DNA of 64,000 bases from Comamonas sp. KCTC 72670 (lineage in GTDB: Bacteria > Myxococcota > Myxococcia > Myxococcales > Myxococcaceae). Where the stretch lies: the NCBI GenBank assembly GCA_014656495.1, contig BNCN01000008.1:62001-126000 (forward strand). Reading direction: 5' to 3'. The position numbers and the translations under genes are program-made. Below the pieces are notes generated by a model. The model ran no database searches, was not told where the DNA came from, and saw only the letters and a program-made list of their open reading frames with translations. Positions 46,660 to 57,630 of this stretch are shown one piece after another. Each line of letters begins with the position of its first letter. Position 1 is the stretch's first letter.

Positions 46660-47784
46660 TCAGTGACTCTTGAGCTGCAGGGTGGGCACCGCGCCTTCAC
46701 CGAGGACGAGGTGCACCTGGCCCACCTTGGACGCGAGGTCCTTGTAGGCCTCCAGCTCCTTGAGACGCACCAGCAGCGGGTTCTCCGCCAGCACCTTGGC
46801 CGTCTGCGCCATGGAGCGCGTGGCCGCCGTCTCCTCGCGCCGCAGGATGACGTTGGCCTCCGCCTCCTTCTGCGCCTGGATGACGCGGTTGAGCAGCTCC
46901 TTCATCTCGCCGGGGAGCACGATGTCCTTGATGCCGAAGCGCAGCAGCTCCAGGCCCACGGCGCTGGCGCGGTCCTTCACCTGGGTGAAGAGGCTTTCGG
47001 CCACGGCCTCGCGGGAGGCGAGCAGTTCATCCAGCGTGCGCTCCGACACGGCCTCTCGCGCGGCCAGTTGCATGGCCAGGTAGAGGACGTCATCCGGGGC
47101 CCGGGACACGACGGCGAGCCGGCGCGGGTCCGCGACGCTGAAGGCCGCCGACAGGTTGAGGCGCAGGGTGACGCGGTCCTTCGTCATCACCTCCTGGCCG
47201 GTGACGTGGAGCAGGCGCTCGCGCAGGTCGATGAGGGCCAGTTGCACCTTGCGGGCGACGGTCCACGCGGCGTGGCGGCCCGGGGGCAGCACGGTGTCGA
47301 GGACGCCGTCGACGTAGCGCAGCGCGACGCTGCCCTCGGCGGCGGTGGTCTCCACGTAGTCGCTGGCGGGGACGAGGGCGCGCACTTCATCGCGCAGGGG
47401 CTCGGTGGCGACACCCGAGACGTCCACGCGCTCCACGCGCACGGTGGGCGCGGCGGGCGTCAGGTCGCGGGTGGGCAGGCGCTCCACGGTCCACACCTGG
47501 TGCAGACCGCGGCCGAGCCAGCGGACCGGCCGGCCCTTGTGGAAGAGGATGGCGCGCTCGTCGGCGCCGAGCTCCACGACCTGGAGGTCCGCGGACGGGA
47601 CGAGCGCGAGGTACGCGGGGTCGAGCTGGGCCAGCGGCTGCTCGGTGCTCACGCGCTCGACGCGCACCTTCTTGAAGGGATGGACGAGCCAGTGCCGGCC
47701 GGGGCCGAGGTAGCGCTCCGGCTGCTCGTCCACCAGGACGAAGGCCCGTTCGTTCTTGCCGATATCCACACGCATGATGCTCAT
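46660..47784 (-). CDS. SPFH/slipin-like protein without membrane anchor
   Basis: 374 residues. An N-terminal repeat region (FVLVDEQPERYLGPGRHWL and, later, AILFHKGRPVRWLGRGLHQVW) is followed by an SPFH domain (about 160-290, with QEVMTKDRVTLRLNLSAAF) and a coiled-coil tail (KELLNRVIQAQKEAEANVILRREE). Slipins normally begin with a membrane segment; none is seen here. Likely a cytoplasmic or peripheral scaffold. AAAGGAGGT precedes ATG 47784 at ideal spacing. Upstream of the acyl-CoA dehydrogenase. Confidence 0.88.
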   Translation of the reverse strand: MSIMRVDIGKNERAFVLVDEQPERYLGPGRHWLVHPFKKVRVERVSTEQPLAQLDPAYLALVPSADLQVVELGADERAILFHKGRPVRWLGRGLHQVWTVERLPTRDLTPAAPTVRVERVDVSGVATEPLRDEVRALVPASDYVETTAAEGSVALRYVDGVLDTVLPPGRHAAWTVARKVQLALIDLRERLLHVTGQEVMTKDRVTLRLNLSAAFSVADPRRLAVVSRAPDDVLYLAMQLAAREAVSERTLDELLASREAVAESLFTQVKDRASAVGLELLRFGIKDIVLPGEMKELLNRVIQAQKEAEANVILRREETAATRSMAQTAKVLAENPLLVRLKELEAYKDLASKVGQVHLVLGEGAVPTLQLKSH

Positions 47785-48094
47785 CGCGCACCTCCTTTCC
47801 CCCTTCGGGGAGCTTGAAGAACCGGGACGGTTCGTGCGCGGTGTCGCGCGGGTCCCGGGTGCTGCTGAAAAGTGAGGGCTCCCCCGTTCACGGACGGATG
47901 AGCGCGGACGGCATGTCCTGGCTGCTTCCTGGCGGCTCGCGCCTGCGCGCCGGGCGCATTCGCGGACGGCGGCAGGGGCTTCCGCGGACGGCGCGGGAGG
48001 GGCCCTGTCGCCCTGGCGGAAGGCCGGGCATCGAGGTGGGAGGCGTGGGAAGCAGGGGACCCGCGCTCACGTCAGCTCGCGGTGAAGCCCTCTG
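47785..48094. other. Intergenic region before the SPFH gene
   Basis: About 310 bp between the SPFH start and a tRNA-Phe-like gene on the same strand. Holds the SPFH promoter by position. A 174-codon plus-strand frame crosses it and the tRNA-like gene; its composition is shadow-like and it was rejected. Nothing else seen. Confidence 0.4.
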
Positions 48095-48165
48095 GGATGA
48101 ACGAAGGAATCGAACCTTCTCCGCAGGATTTTCAGACCTGTGCTCTACCAGTGAGCTAGCTCAAA
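48095..48165 (-). pseudogene. tRNA-Phe-like (GAA), degraded acceptor stem
   Basis: Read on the minus strand: U8 A9, D arm GCTC/GAGC with GG-containing loop, anticodon loop CTGAAAA giving anticodon GAA (Phe), T arm GAAGG/CCTTC with TTCGATT. The acceptor halves TTTGAGC and GTTCATC pair only in the inner five positions; the outer two are mismatched, and the anticodon stem closes with a T-T mismatch. Position 73 is C. So it folds only in part and is probably a pseudogene or tRNA-like relic. A strong hairpin overlaps its 5' end. Confidence 0.6.
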
Positions 48166-48188
48166 GCAGGCGCGGCTGGCGCCTGCTT
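48164..48188. repeat. Perfect ten-pair hairpin
   Basis: AAGCAGGCGC/GCGCCTGCTT around the five-base loop GGCTG. It overlaps the 5' end of the tRNA-Phe-like gene by two bases, an odd position for a terminator of that gene; it could end plus-strand transcription or belong to a recombination site. Confidence 0.5.
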
Positions 48189-48522
48189 CCATGTGGACCC
48201 GACGGGGGCCCGCCCGGGCGGTCCGATATGAGGAAACCCCTGCGGGCGACGGACCCGGGAACACCCACGCCGGCGCCCGGGCGCATCGCGCCCTTGCCCG
48301 GAGTCGGGAGCCCGAGGACAGCCCCGTGGCACCTCTGAATTCCGCCGGGGCATGGGGACGGGGTGGGGTGGAAGTCCTGACGCGCGGAGCGCGAAAAGCC
48401 CAGGCGTGTCCATTCGGCGCCTTTGCATGTTGGAATGCGTGGGACGGCGACCTCCATCGGGACTGTGGTTTCACAATGCGGAAGCCGGTCCGTTCCCATC
48501 ACTTCTTCCAGGAGCGGTTCCG
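48189..48522. other. Region between the tRNA-like relic and the toxin gene
   Basis: About 330 bp. The part near 48415-48500 is less GC-rich and has a good ribosome site for the toxin gene (AGGAG at 48510-48514). Some overlapping frames on both strands were judged shadows. No repeat matching the 3' end of the tRNA-like gene was found further right. Confidence 0.35.
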
Positions 48523-49131
48523 ATGCGTCAGCCAGCCCTGGCTTTCAGGGGCGTTACCCTGCTCGCCGTCGCATTGCTGGCCTGTTCTTCCGGGCAGCGA
48601 GGGGCGCCACTTTCTTATGTCGAGGTCTCGAGCAAGGACGATGGCGACGAAGCCGCAGGCGCCTTCTTTCCGCCGGACTGGGACGCGCTTGTCTCGACTC
48701 CAGGCTCGGACGCGTTGGCGCTTCGTCCCGTGCGTCGGGGTGGCGGTGGGCGTCCGGCGCGTCGGTCACCCGCGCTGAACCCGCCTCCAAATCCCGTTCA
48801 AGTCCAGGTCACTGCGCGGATGAGCGCGGACCAAGCCACGGTGGTTCAGGCGCGGAGCCTCTACCAGCAGCGACTCAGGTCCGCTCAGGAGGCCTACCCG
48901 AATAGCACTGGATACGAGAAGCATCACTTCGTTCCGCTGTACCTGGGAGGGGCGAGCAACGGACAGACGTATCGGTTGCCGACCGCCTACCACAAGGCCG
49001 TGACCCAGCAGTTTCGCCGTGCCTGGCCCTATGGTCAGGGGCGCCGACCTACTCCTCAGGAGCTTCAAAAGATTCTCTTGGAGGTCTACTCCGAGTATCC
49101 AATCCCCCAGTTGATCGGCGTCACGCCCTGA
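48523..49131 (+). CDS. SitA-like lipoprotein toxin, candidate HNH-type nuclease end
   Basis: 202 residues. Signal peptide with lipobox LAC (19-21), a ~75-residue low-complexity stalk, then a compact C-terminal domain (about 95-202) containing GYEKHHFVPLYLGGA and LPTAYHKAVTQQFRRAW. The HH and later histidine with YLGG resemble the His-Me finger/HNH nuclease toxins of polymorphic systems. In myxobacteria, SitA lipoproteins pass between cells by TraAB outer-membrane exchange and kill non-immune kin. The immunity candidate begins 3 bp after. The exact SitA family is not assigned. Confidence 0.6.
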   Translation: MRQPALAFRGVTLLAVALLACSSGQRGAPLSYVEVSSKDDGDEAAGAFFPPDWDALVSTPGSDALALRPVRRGGGGRPARRSPALNPPPNPVQVQVTARMSADQATVVQARSLYQQRLRSAQEAYPNSTGYEKHHFVPLYLGGASNGQTYRLPTAYHKAVTQQFRRAWPYGQGRRPTPQELQKILLEVYSEYPIPQLIGVTP

Positions 49132-49134
49132 CCC

Positions 49135-49977
49135 ATGCGAGAGACCATCGAGTTCAGAATCGCAGAACGGGATGCGCGGCTGCATCTTGAACCCGGGCTC
49201 GGCGTTTCACTGGGCGGCTCCATCCGCAAGGTGGTGTTGCCCATGGGCGACGCACGGGTGCAGCGGATCGCACAGCTCAACCACGCTTACGGAAAGCGCG
49301 GCGACGCGTTCTTCATGTCCTGGAACCTTCGCCGGAGCTACACCGAGAGGGAGTTGCGGTCCGCCGAGTTGCTCAATTGGGTCGTGCGCGCCCACTTCGA
49401 GCCAACGGGAAGCATGTGCGGAACGGTGTATGACGCGTCGTCCGAATGCCCGCACTGTGGCGCGGGGGCACGACAGGTCTCCGAGCTCCTCCTCGACACC
49501 CGGCGCATCCCGAAGGGTAAGGACATCGCGCAGACTCTCTCGGGCGAAATGGTGGTGTCCTCCCGCTTCGCGTCGGCTTTTCTCGAGCAGGGCCTGCGTG
49601 GCGCGGAGTTTCATCCCGTGCTGCATCACGGCCGTGGAGCGCTCCAGGCTTCGGATTGGCGGCAGCTGGTCGTGACCTCGAAGCCGCTCGTGCTGAGTCC
49701 GCGTACGGTCGCTGGAAACAACCCGTTCGACCTCGACGAAGCGGGGGCGTTTCGGTGCCCGCTCGGTCATGTCGCGGGCCTCAATCAAATCTCCGAGTTG
49801 TACGTCGAAAAGGCAGACCGCGACGACGCGGACTTGTGGGTGACCGACACGTTGTTCGGAGACCGGCGCGGCGAGCTGCGGCCAGAGCCGCGTTTGCTCA
49901 TCTCCCCTCGGCTTCGTGACGTCCTGTGGGCGATGGATGCCAAGGGGTACGCACTGGAGGCCGCCCACTTCGTGTGA
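49135..49977 (+). CDS. Candidate immunity protein with CxxC/zinc-like motif
   Basis: 280 residues, soluble, no signal, 3 bp after the lipoprotein toxin gene. It has a CPHCG motif (C105, C108) and a second site FRCPLGH (C208, H212), which may bind one zinc. This recalls the double-CxxCG immunity families (SitI6-like) of Myxococcus, but the second motif is degenerate and the N-terminus differs, so family membership is unproven. Neutralising the adjacent toxin is inferred from gene order. Confidence 0.55.
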   Translation: MRETIEFRIAERDARLHLEPGLGVSLGGSIRKVVLPMGDARVQRIAQLNHAYGKRGDAFFMSWNLRRSYTERELRSAELLNWVVRAHFEPTGSMCGTVYDASSECPHCGAGARQVSELLLDTRRIPKGKDIAQTLSGEMVVSSRFASAFLEQGLRGAEFHPVLHHGRGALQASDWRQLVVTSKPLVLSPRTVAGNNPFDLDEAGAFRCPLGHVAGLNQISELYVEKADRDDADLWVTDTLFGDRRGELRPEPRLLISPRLRDVLWAMDAKGYALEAAHFV

Positions 49978-50004
49978 CGAAGGGGCGGCCTGTGTCCCAG
50001 GAAG

Positions 50005-50967
50005 CTACTCCACCGCGTCGGGGTCCTTGGGCATGAACGGGTTGGGCGCTTTCGCCGTCTGCGGCGCGGGTGTCGCCAGGATGGTCTCCACCGGCTCGGC
50101 CTCCGGAAGCGGCGTGTCCAGCGACTGCATCGGTTTGCACTCCGGCGAGTGCTTCCCCGCGGCCCGCGCCTTCTTCGTACTGGCGCCACTGGGACTGGCC
50201 TTCGCCAACGTGGCCGAGGACAGCTCGCACATGGGCGCCGTGTCCATGATGGGCTTGGCGACCGGGGCGCCCGACGACGAACGCGACTCCTTCGAGGACG
50301 AGCGCCGCCGCGTCGACGATACGTCACCCCTCAGCGTCGCATCGCTGCGCTGCGTGGAGTCGTTCTGCGTGTTCGCCATCCCCTCGCTGCTGGACGTCGA
50401 AGTGGCCGTCGCCACCGCCGAGGGCGCGGGCTTCTTCGCCGCCTCGCCCAGCGCCTCCGCGAGCAGGTTGTTGCTCTGGTGCATCTGGTCACGCGCCCGC
50501 TCCATGCTGGCGTCGTGGCGGGTGAGCTGCTCCGTGAACGCCGCCTGGTGCTGGCCTCGCTCCTTCTCGATGCTCGCCTTGAGCGTGTCCCGCTCCTGCG
50601 CGACCTCGCTCAACCGCTGCTCCAGCGCGCCCTTCTCCGTCCCCAGGATGGTCTCCGCCCGGGCCATGCAGGCGGTGAGCACCTTCTCCTCGGACTCACG
50701 CTCCGGGAGCGGCTCGCTCCGGTTCCACGCCACCAGCGCGCTGCTCTGCCAGCGGTAGTCCGTGTGCATCACGCACTCCTGCACCAACCGCGTGAGCCGA
50801 TCCTCGGACCAGACCGGCTGGGGCCGTGCGCAGGGCCCGACTTCCTCCTTGAGTGTGGAGGGAAAGGCCCGGGTCTGCTTCACCCAGCAACCGTCCCGCT
50901 GCTCCATCCGAACCGAGGTACACGCGCTCGCCACCATCGCGAGCGACATCGCAGCCACAAGCCTCAT
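50005..50967 (-). CDS. Coiled-coil lipoprotein, hypothetical
   Basis: 320 residues from ATG 50967, with signal peptide and lipobox SAC (14-16). A disulfide-capable region (C27, C46, C65, C100) is followed by a coiled coil about 95-165 (ESEEKVLTACMARAETIL through HQAAFTEQLTRHDASMERARDQM), then a long Ser/Thr/Ala/Pro-rich tail. Probably an envelope-spanning or surface stalk. No family recognised. Convergent with the immunity gene. Confidence 0.65.
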   Translation of the reverse strand: MRLVAAMSLAMVASACTSVRMEQRDGCWVKQTRAFPSTLKEEVGPCARPQPVWSEDRLTRLVQECVMHTDYRWQSSALVAWNRSEPLPERESEEKVLTACMARAETILGTEKGALEQRLSEVAQERDTLKASIEKERGQHQAAFTEQLTRHDASMERARDQMHQSNNLLAEALGEAAKKPAPSAVATATSTSSSEGMANTQNDSTQRSDATLRGDVSSTRRRSSSKESRSSSGAPVAKPIMDTAPMCELSSATLAKASPSGASTKKARAAGKHSPECKPMQSLDTPLPEAEPVETILATPAPQTAKAPNPFMPKDPDAVE

Positions 50968-51209
50968 GTCTCCCTCCATCCCCAACGCCCAATGGCCCGT
51001 GCTTCTCCGCCGACGGTATGGACGGCAAGGACCCACGCCCATGTCCGCGAACCCTGGAGCCGTGTGGGAATGTCATGGGACAGACCCTCACCGGCAGGCG
51101 AGCGAGCGCGAAACGACCCACCTCGGTGCGATGGCCAACGCTCCTGTCCTCGCGGGTGAAGCGCTGTCACATCACTCACGCCTGCCCGGCTGCTCTCATC
51201 CGCGGGCGC

Positions 51210-51986
51210 TCAGCGCAGCAATGCCTCCGTGTGGCTCAGCAACTCCGGGCCACCGACCTGCCCGTGCCCGGGGACGACCACCTTCGCCTCGGGGAAGCGC
51301 TGGCGGGTGCGCGCCAGGCTCGCGGGCCAGGCCGCGACGTCCGCGTCCGCCACGTTGCCCAGGTTCTGGGATGCGCCATCCTTCACGAAGCAGCCGCCGA
51401 ACAGCACGCCGCTGTCCCGATGCCACACGACCACGTTGTCCTTCGCGTGGCCCGCGCCAGGGAAGAACACCTCGAGGGGGCCCACGGACCGCGCGTCGGT
51501 GAAGGTCTCCGTCGGACCTCGCAGCCCCAACGCCGTGGCGATGCGCGCCGTCTCCTCCAAGCCATGGACCGGGATGCCGTGCGGGACGAGCGCCGGCACA
51601 CCGCCGAGGCGGTCATCGTGGAAGTGCGTCACCACCGCGGCGCGCACCGGGCGCCGCAGCGTGTCGCGTGCCCAGTCGAGCAGCAGCGCGCCCTGCCGTG
51701 CATCCCAGCCCGTGTCCACCAGCAAGGACGTCTCGCCGTCCTCGATGATGAGCCCGTTGGTGGAGACGCGGCCGAAGCGCTCCGTCGTCACCACCGTGAC
51801 GTGCAGCCAGACGCCGGGCGCGAGCTTCCGCACGCTCACGTCCTCCGCCAGCACGTACGCATCCGAGGCCAGCGCTCGTGACGCCTCGGGGGCGGTCTGC
51901 TCCGTCGCGGATGGGGCGCGAACACAGGCGGTGCTCCAGGTCAGAAGCGCACAGGCGCAAAGCCAGCGGGGAAGGCGTCGTGACAT
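51210..51986 (-). CDS. Subclass B1 metallo-beta-lactamase-like lipoprotein
   Basis: 258 residues from ATG 51986; lipobox TAC at 19-21. Zinc ligands are complete for class B1: H121, H123 and D125 (HFHDD), H180 (GAGHAKDN), C199 (FGGCFVKDG) and H241 (GHG). The FGGCxxKD form is typical of true B1 beta-lactamases (CcrA/BlaB type), including the lysine that binds the drug carboxylate. So carbapenem/beta-lactam hydrolysis in the periplasm, tethered to a membrane as NDM is, is likely. Alone, with no mobile element nearby, hence probably intrinsic. Confidence 0.88.
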   Translation of the reverse strand: MSRRLPRWLCACALLTWSTACVRAPSATEQTAPEASRALASDAYVLAEDVSVRKLAPGVWLHVTVVTTERFGRVSTNGLIIEDGETSLLVDTGWDARQGALLLDWARDTLRRPVRAAVVTHFHDDRLGGVPALVPHGIPVHGLEETARIATALGLRGPTETFTDARSVGPLEVFFPGAGHAKDNVVVWHRDSGVLFGGCFVKDGASQNLGNVADADVAAWPASLARTRQRFPEAKVVVPGHGQVGGPELLSHTEALLR

Positions 51987-52214
51987 CGCGAGGAACCTCG
52001 GCGGCGAAGGGGGACGCCTCGGGTGTGACACAGCGGCGGGCCCGTGCCCAGGCGCGGCGTGTGCCCGTGGCGTGGATTCACGGTGTTCCGGAAGGGCTTG
52101 AACTCGCCTGTCCCTGTCGGCGGCGTGGCGCTGGAGGCCCCTCGCCGCGCGCGGCGATGGGGCCTCGTCATGGGGGCTGCGGAGTCACGTGCCGAGGCCG
52201 CCTGCGCGACCGTT

Positions 52215-52865
52215 TCAGCGCCGCTCCACCTCCCACCATCCGAACCACATGGTCCGCTGCTCCGCGAGCTGAACCCAGCCTGGCGCGTGCGCGTAGGTGC
52301 GCGGGAGCAGCCCCGCCGCCGTGACGGCACGGGCGGTCTCCTCGAACGCGTACAGGTGCAGCGTCACCGCGGGCCCCGCCGTTTGAATCCGTTGCGTCGG
52401 GGCTTCGTGCCCGTCCAGTCCCGGCCGCCGCTCCAGCACGGTGAAGAGCATCCGCGCCCCGGGCTCCAGCGCCTGGGCGAGGTGTCCCAGCACGCGCGGC
52501 AGGTCGTCGCAGAAATCCAGGCACCCGATGGCGAGCGCGACGGAGAAGCGGCCCCATTCGGGAGGGAAGGGCTGGTGATAGCTGTGGCGGTGCCACGCGC
52601 CCTCGGGCCGCGCCGAGTGGGCCAGCGCGAGCATCTCCTCGGAGAGGTCGGTGCCCACCACCGTGACGGAGGCGTCCAGGCCGCGCGTGTGCAATCCGGG
52701 CCCGCACCCCACGTCGAGCACGCGGGCGCCCGGCGTCACCGCGGCGGCGAGGAAGTGCTCCACCCGCTCCTCATACCGGTGCAGGGCCGGGAAGAGCGCT
52801 TCGTAGGCGGAGGCAATCTCCCCGTAGACCTGCTGCACGCCTTCTTCCTGCGCATCTCGGGACAC
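52215..52865 (-). CDS. SAM-dependent methyltransferase
   Basis: 216 residues, class I methyltransferase. Motif I VLDVGCGPG, acidic strand end VVGTDLSEEML, motif IV region LAIGCLDFC, post-motif LGHLAQALEPGARMLFTVLER. GTG 52865 follows GGAGAG; the longer frame to 52940 adds a basic leader. Resembles small-molecule methyltransferases (UbiE/tellurite type). 96 bp after glgX on the same strand. Substrate unknown. Confidence 0.88.
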   Translation of the reverse strand: MSRDAQEEGVQQVYGEIASAYEALFPALHRYEERVEHFLAAAVTPGARVLDVGCGPGLHTRGLDASVTVVGTDLSEEMLALAHSARPEGAWHRHSYHQPFPPEWGRFSVALAIGCLDFCDDLPRVLGHLAQALEPGARMLFTVLERRPGLDGHEAPTQRIQTAGPAVTLHLYAFEETARAVTAAGLLPRTYAHAPGWVQLAEQRTMWFGWWEVERR

Positions 52866-52961
52866 GGTCTCTCCGGCACGTTCGCATCCTGCCTGGGGCT
52901 CGGAACTCCGCGCCCACCGTGGAGGGCCACGGCGGGGCACCCTAACACGCGGGCTTTCGGC

Positions 52962-55088
<2,127 letters not shown>

Positions 55089-55154
55089 TGCAGGCTCTCG
55101 ATTCTGGAGGAAAAGCCCGCTCAATGTGGGATGGCCCTGACGGGCTGGCAAGCG

Positions 55155-56426
55155 TCACGCCGCGGCAGCGTGGTCCAGTGAGCGCCAGGTCCCCAGCGCC
55201 CAGTCCTGCTCGTCCGGGTCGTCGAAGCTCACCACACACAGCGCCCGCCGCCTGCCCGAGGTGCAGAGCGCCGTCAGCCGGCACTCGCCCGGCCCCACCA
55301 GGAGCGAGGCGCGTCCGCTGACCCGCTCGCCCTTGTGTTCCAAATCCATCGCGCGGCGCTCCACGAAGGTGGGCGTGAGGGTGTCCGCGCCGCCGTTCCC
55401 CAGCGGCACGAAGCGCACGCTGCGCCGGTGGTCGCGGGCCACCCACGTTCCATCCTGGAGGTGCGCCTCCGCGAGCGAGCCGGGGATGCGAATCTCCCAG
55501 CCCTCGGGCAGCGCCACCTGCACCTCGCCGCGCCGGTAGCCGACAGGAGGGCCTCCCGGGGCGGCGGAGGCGCGCCGGTGGACCTCCTCGGCCAGGGTTC
55601 CCCCCACGCCCAGGAACCCGAGCACCTCCTGCCACTCGCGCCAGGGGTAGGGGAGGTCTGGATCCTCGCGCCACGCCTGCTCCAACAGCCGCGCCACGTC
55701 GCGCAGCAGGTGGCGCTCGTCCTCCAACAGCGGCGGGCGCCAGACGACGTCCGTCCACAAGCGGCACCGCGCGCGGTCGAGCCGCGTGCGCGCGTGGAGG
55801 CCCGGCGTCCACCACGGGAACACGTCGATGCCCCGGCGGGGATCCGCGTACACCTCTCTCAGCCAGTGCGCGTCGCGAGGCCCCAGCGGGGTCAGCAGCG
55901 CGCCGGGATATTCGAAGGTGCGGCCGAAGCGCATGGACAGCGCGAAGCCGGACTCGCCCAGGCGGCGCATGCGCAGCACCTGACCGACGGCCTCCTGGAG
56001 TGACGCCAGCATGTGGACGTCCACCGGGCCTGCGTCGCCCGTTTGGAAATAGCCGGTGGGGTCCCCGGGCTTCGCGGTGGCGCGGCTCCCCGCCCAGACG
56101 ATGTCGAGCGCCTCGCCCAGGTCCTTCAGCGTGTCGCAGAGGAAGAGGTGATAGCCGGGGCCCACGGCGGAGGTCTCCGCGGAGACGGACACCTGCGCGC
56201 CCGAGGTGGCCACGAACGCGACCTCTCCCGCGGCGGGGTGGAGGCGCAGCCGGAGCGTCGGCGCGCCCAGGGGGCCCGCGCCCAGGTGCGTGCTTTCGAT
56301 GAGCTCACCGTGTTGGACTTCGAACCACTCAGCGATGCGGCGCAGCCAGGGGAGCGGGCCCTCGGGTGGGGAGAAGAGGTGTTCGGTTCCCCGCCGCCTG
56401 CCGGCCAGTGACAGCTTCACGCTCAT
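55155..56426 (-). CDS. Hypothetical protein, upstream of glgX
   Basis: 423 residues, soluble, no signal. Mixed alpha/beta with many aromatic and arginine residues. The last ~140 residues (ALPEGWEIRIPGSL, DLEHKGERVSGRASLLVGPG, DEQDWALGTWRSLDH) look like a DcrB/Mog1-type beta domain, often seen with peptidoglycan or type VI-associated proteins. The first 280 residues are unrecognised. 66 bp before glgX. Confidence 0.7.
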   Translation of the reverse strand: MSVKLSLAGRRRGTEHLFSPPEGPLPWLRRIAEWFEVQHGELIESTHLGAGPLGAPTLRLRLHPAAGEVAFVATSGAQVSVSAETSAVGPGYHLFLCDTLKDLGEALDIVWAGSRATAKPGDPTGYFQTGDAGPVDVHMLASLQEAVGQVLRMRRLGESGFALSMRFGRTFEYPGALLTPLGPRDAHWLREVYADPRRGIDVFPWWTPGLHARTRLDRARCRLWTDVVWRPPLLEDERHLLRDVARLLEQAWREDPDLPYPWREWQEVLGFLGVGGTLAEEVHRRASAAPGGPPVGYRRGEVQVALPEGWEIRIPGSLAEAHLQDGTWVARDHRRSVRFVPLGNGGADTLTPTFVERRAMDLEHKGERVSGRASLLVGPGECRLTALCTSGRRRALCVVSFDDPDEQDWALGTWRSLDHAAAA

Positions 56427-56667
56427 CGCATCCCACCCAGGTTGTGAACCTCGATTCAGGTTCCGTTGACTATTTCAGCGTGGCTCTCCTGGAAGGTGCC
56501 ACCGACGCCCAGTGGCTGCCCGCTCGTCCTCAAGGTGGTCACGCACGGCAGGCGTGGGTGCGTTCACGCGGCAAGCGTCGGTTCGATGGCATTCGGGCGG
56601 ACAAGCAGCCGGGCGGCAGGTGCCCATTGCCGTCCGGGGACCCAGGTTGGGGAAAAAGGAGGCTGCC

Positions 56668-56886
56668 ATGAGCAAGAAAGACGTGTTGAACATCCCGCCC
56701 GAGGCCATTCCCAATGCACCCGACCGGAACGCGGACACTGAAGATGAAACGCGTGCGCCGCGCCGCAGTCCTCCCGTGGTGCAGCCGGATGGCGGCCCCG
56801 CGGGGACGCCGGGCACCGGGGGCAGTCAGCGCATCATCGAACCGGTGAAGGCGCCGCAGCCGTATCCCGGCTTCAGCGTGAGCTGA
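56668..56886 (+). CDS. Small PGTGG-containing protein
   Basis: 72 residues with a very strong ribosome site (AAAAAGGAGG, 7 bases before ATG 56668). Polar and probably disordered: acidic middle (DRNADTEDET), a GTPGTGGSQ segment, no signal peptide. The PGTGG phrase recurs in the lipoproteins at 56961 and 59002. No family known. Confidence 0.65.
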   Translation: MSKKDVLNIPPEAIPNAPDRNADTEDETRAPRRSPPVVQPDGGPAGTPGTGGSQRIIEPVKAPQPYPGFSVS

Positions 56887-56960
56887 GCGGCGGTCCCCTG
56901 AAAATGATGATGCCCGCGTCAGTTCGACGCGGGCATCGTTGTTTCAGGCGTGAAGCGCGC

Positions 56961-57476
56961 TTAGCGCGTGGTGCCGGACTCCGGCAGCGGCGTGGGCGGC
57001 GTCATCCGGGTGTCCGGATCATTCATGCCGCTGCCGCCCGTGCCCGGCTCCAGCGTGGTGTCTTCCTCCACGTCCAGTTCCTCGGTCTCCTCGAGCGGCC
57101 TCACGTCGCCCGCGCCGCCCGTGCCCGGCTCAGCGCCCATGTCCGGGTCGAGGTTCGGGTCCACCTCCGTGCCGGTGCCCCCCGTGCCCGGGTTCAGCGT
57201 CGGGTCCATGGTGGGGTCCGCGCTGTTCGGGTCCATGGTGCCATCCGGCATGGGTGTCTGGGTCGGGTCGTCCATGCCCGTACCGCCCGTTCCGGGAGGC
57301 GTCGTCGTGTCCGTGTCGGTGCTCGTCCCCGTGTTCGGGTTGTCGATGGTCCCCATGTCACTGCCCGTGGACGTGTCTCGCGTCGCGCCCGAGTCCGACT
57401 TACAGGCGGTACCGAACACGAGGGCACCGGCGGCGAGGGAGGCGAGGACGGCCTTGGTCTTGAGGAACTTGGTCAT
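56961..57476 (-). CDS. Low-complexity PGTGG-repeat lipoprotein
   Basis: 171 residues. Signal peptide and lipobox TAC (about 23-25) followed by a Thr/Pro/Gly/Asp-rich disordered chain with about five PGTGG units spaced 20-30 residues apart and several DP(T/N/D) phrases. Acidic. GGAGAACG precedes ATG 57476. Probably a flexible surface or periplasmic tether. Same plan as the lipoprotein at 59002. Confidence 0.75.
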   Translation of the reverse strand: MTKFLKTKAVLASLAAGALVFGTACKSDSGATRDTSTGSDMGTIDNPNTGTSTDTDTTTPPGTGGTGMDDPTQTPMPDGTMDPNSADPTMDPTLNPGTGGTGTEVDPNLDPDMGAEPGTGGAGDVRPLEETEELDVEEDTTLEPGTGGSGMNDPDTRMTPPTPLPESGTTR

Positions 57477-57630
57477 GGTTCGTTCTCCGGTAGGTTTGTG
57501 TCTGCCTGCTGCTGGCCGGGAACGTGAGCAGCCGATGTGCGGTCTGCAGAGGCCCCTCCCATGGCTGCCTGCTCTCCAAGCGGCGCCGGGAATGAATCGC
57601 GAAGACGGCTTGCTGCGACGGGGATGTTTT

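Noticed and set aside
47814..48338. A 174-codon plus-strand frame
   Set aside because: Runs through the tRNA-Phe-like gene and hairpin, has no ribosome site and is Gly/Arg/Pro-rich.
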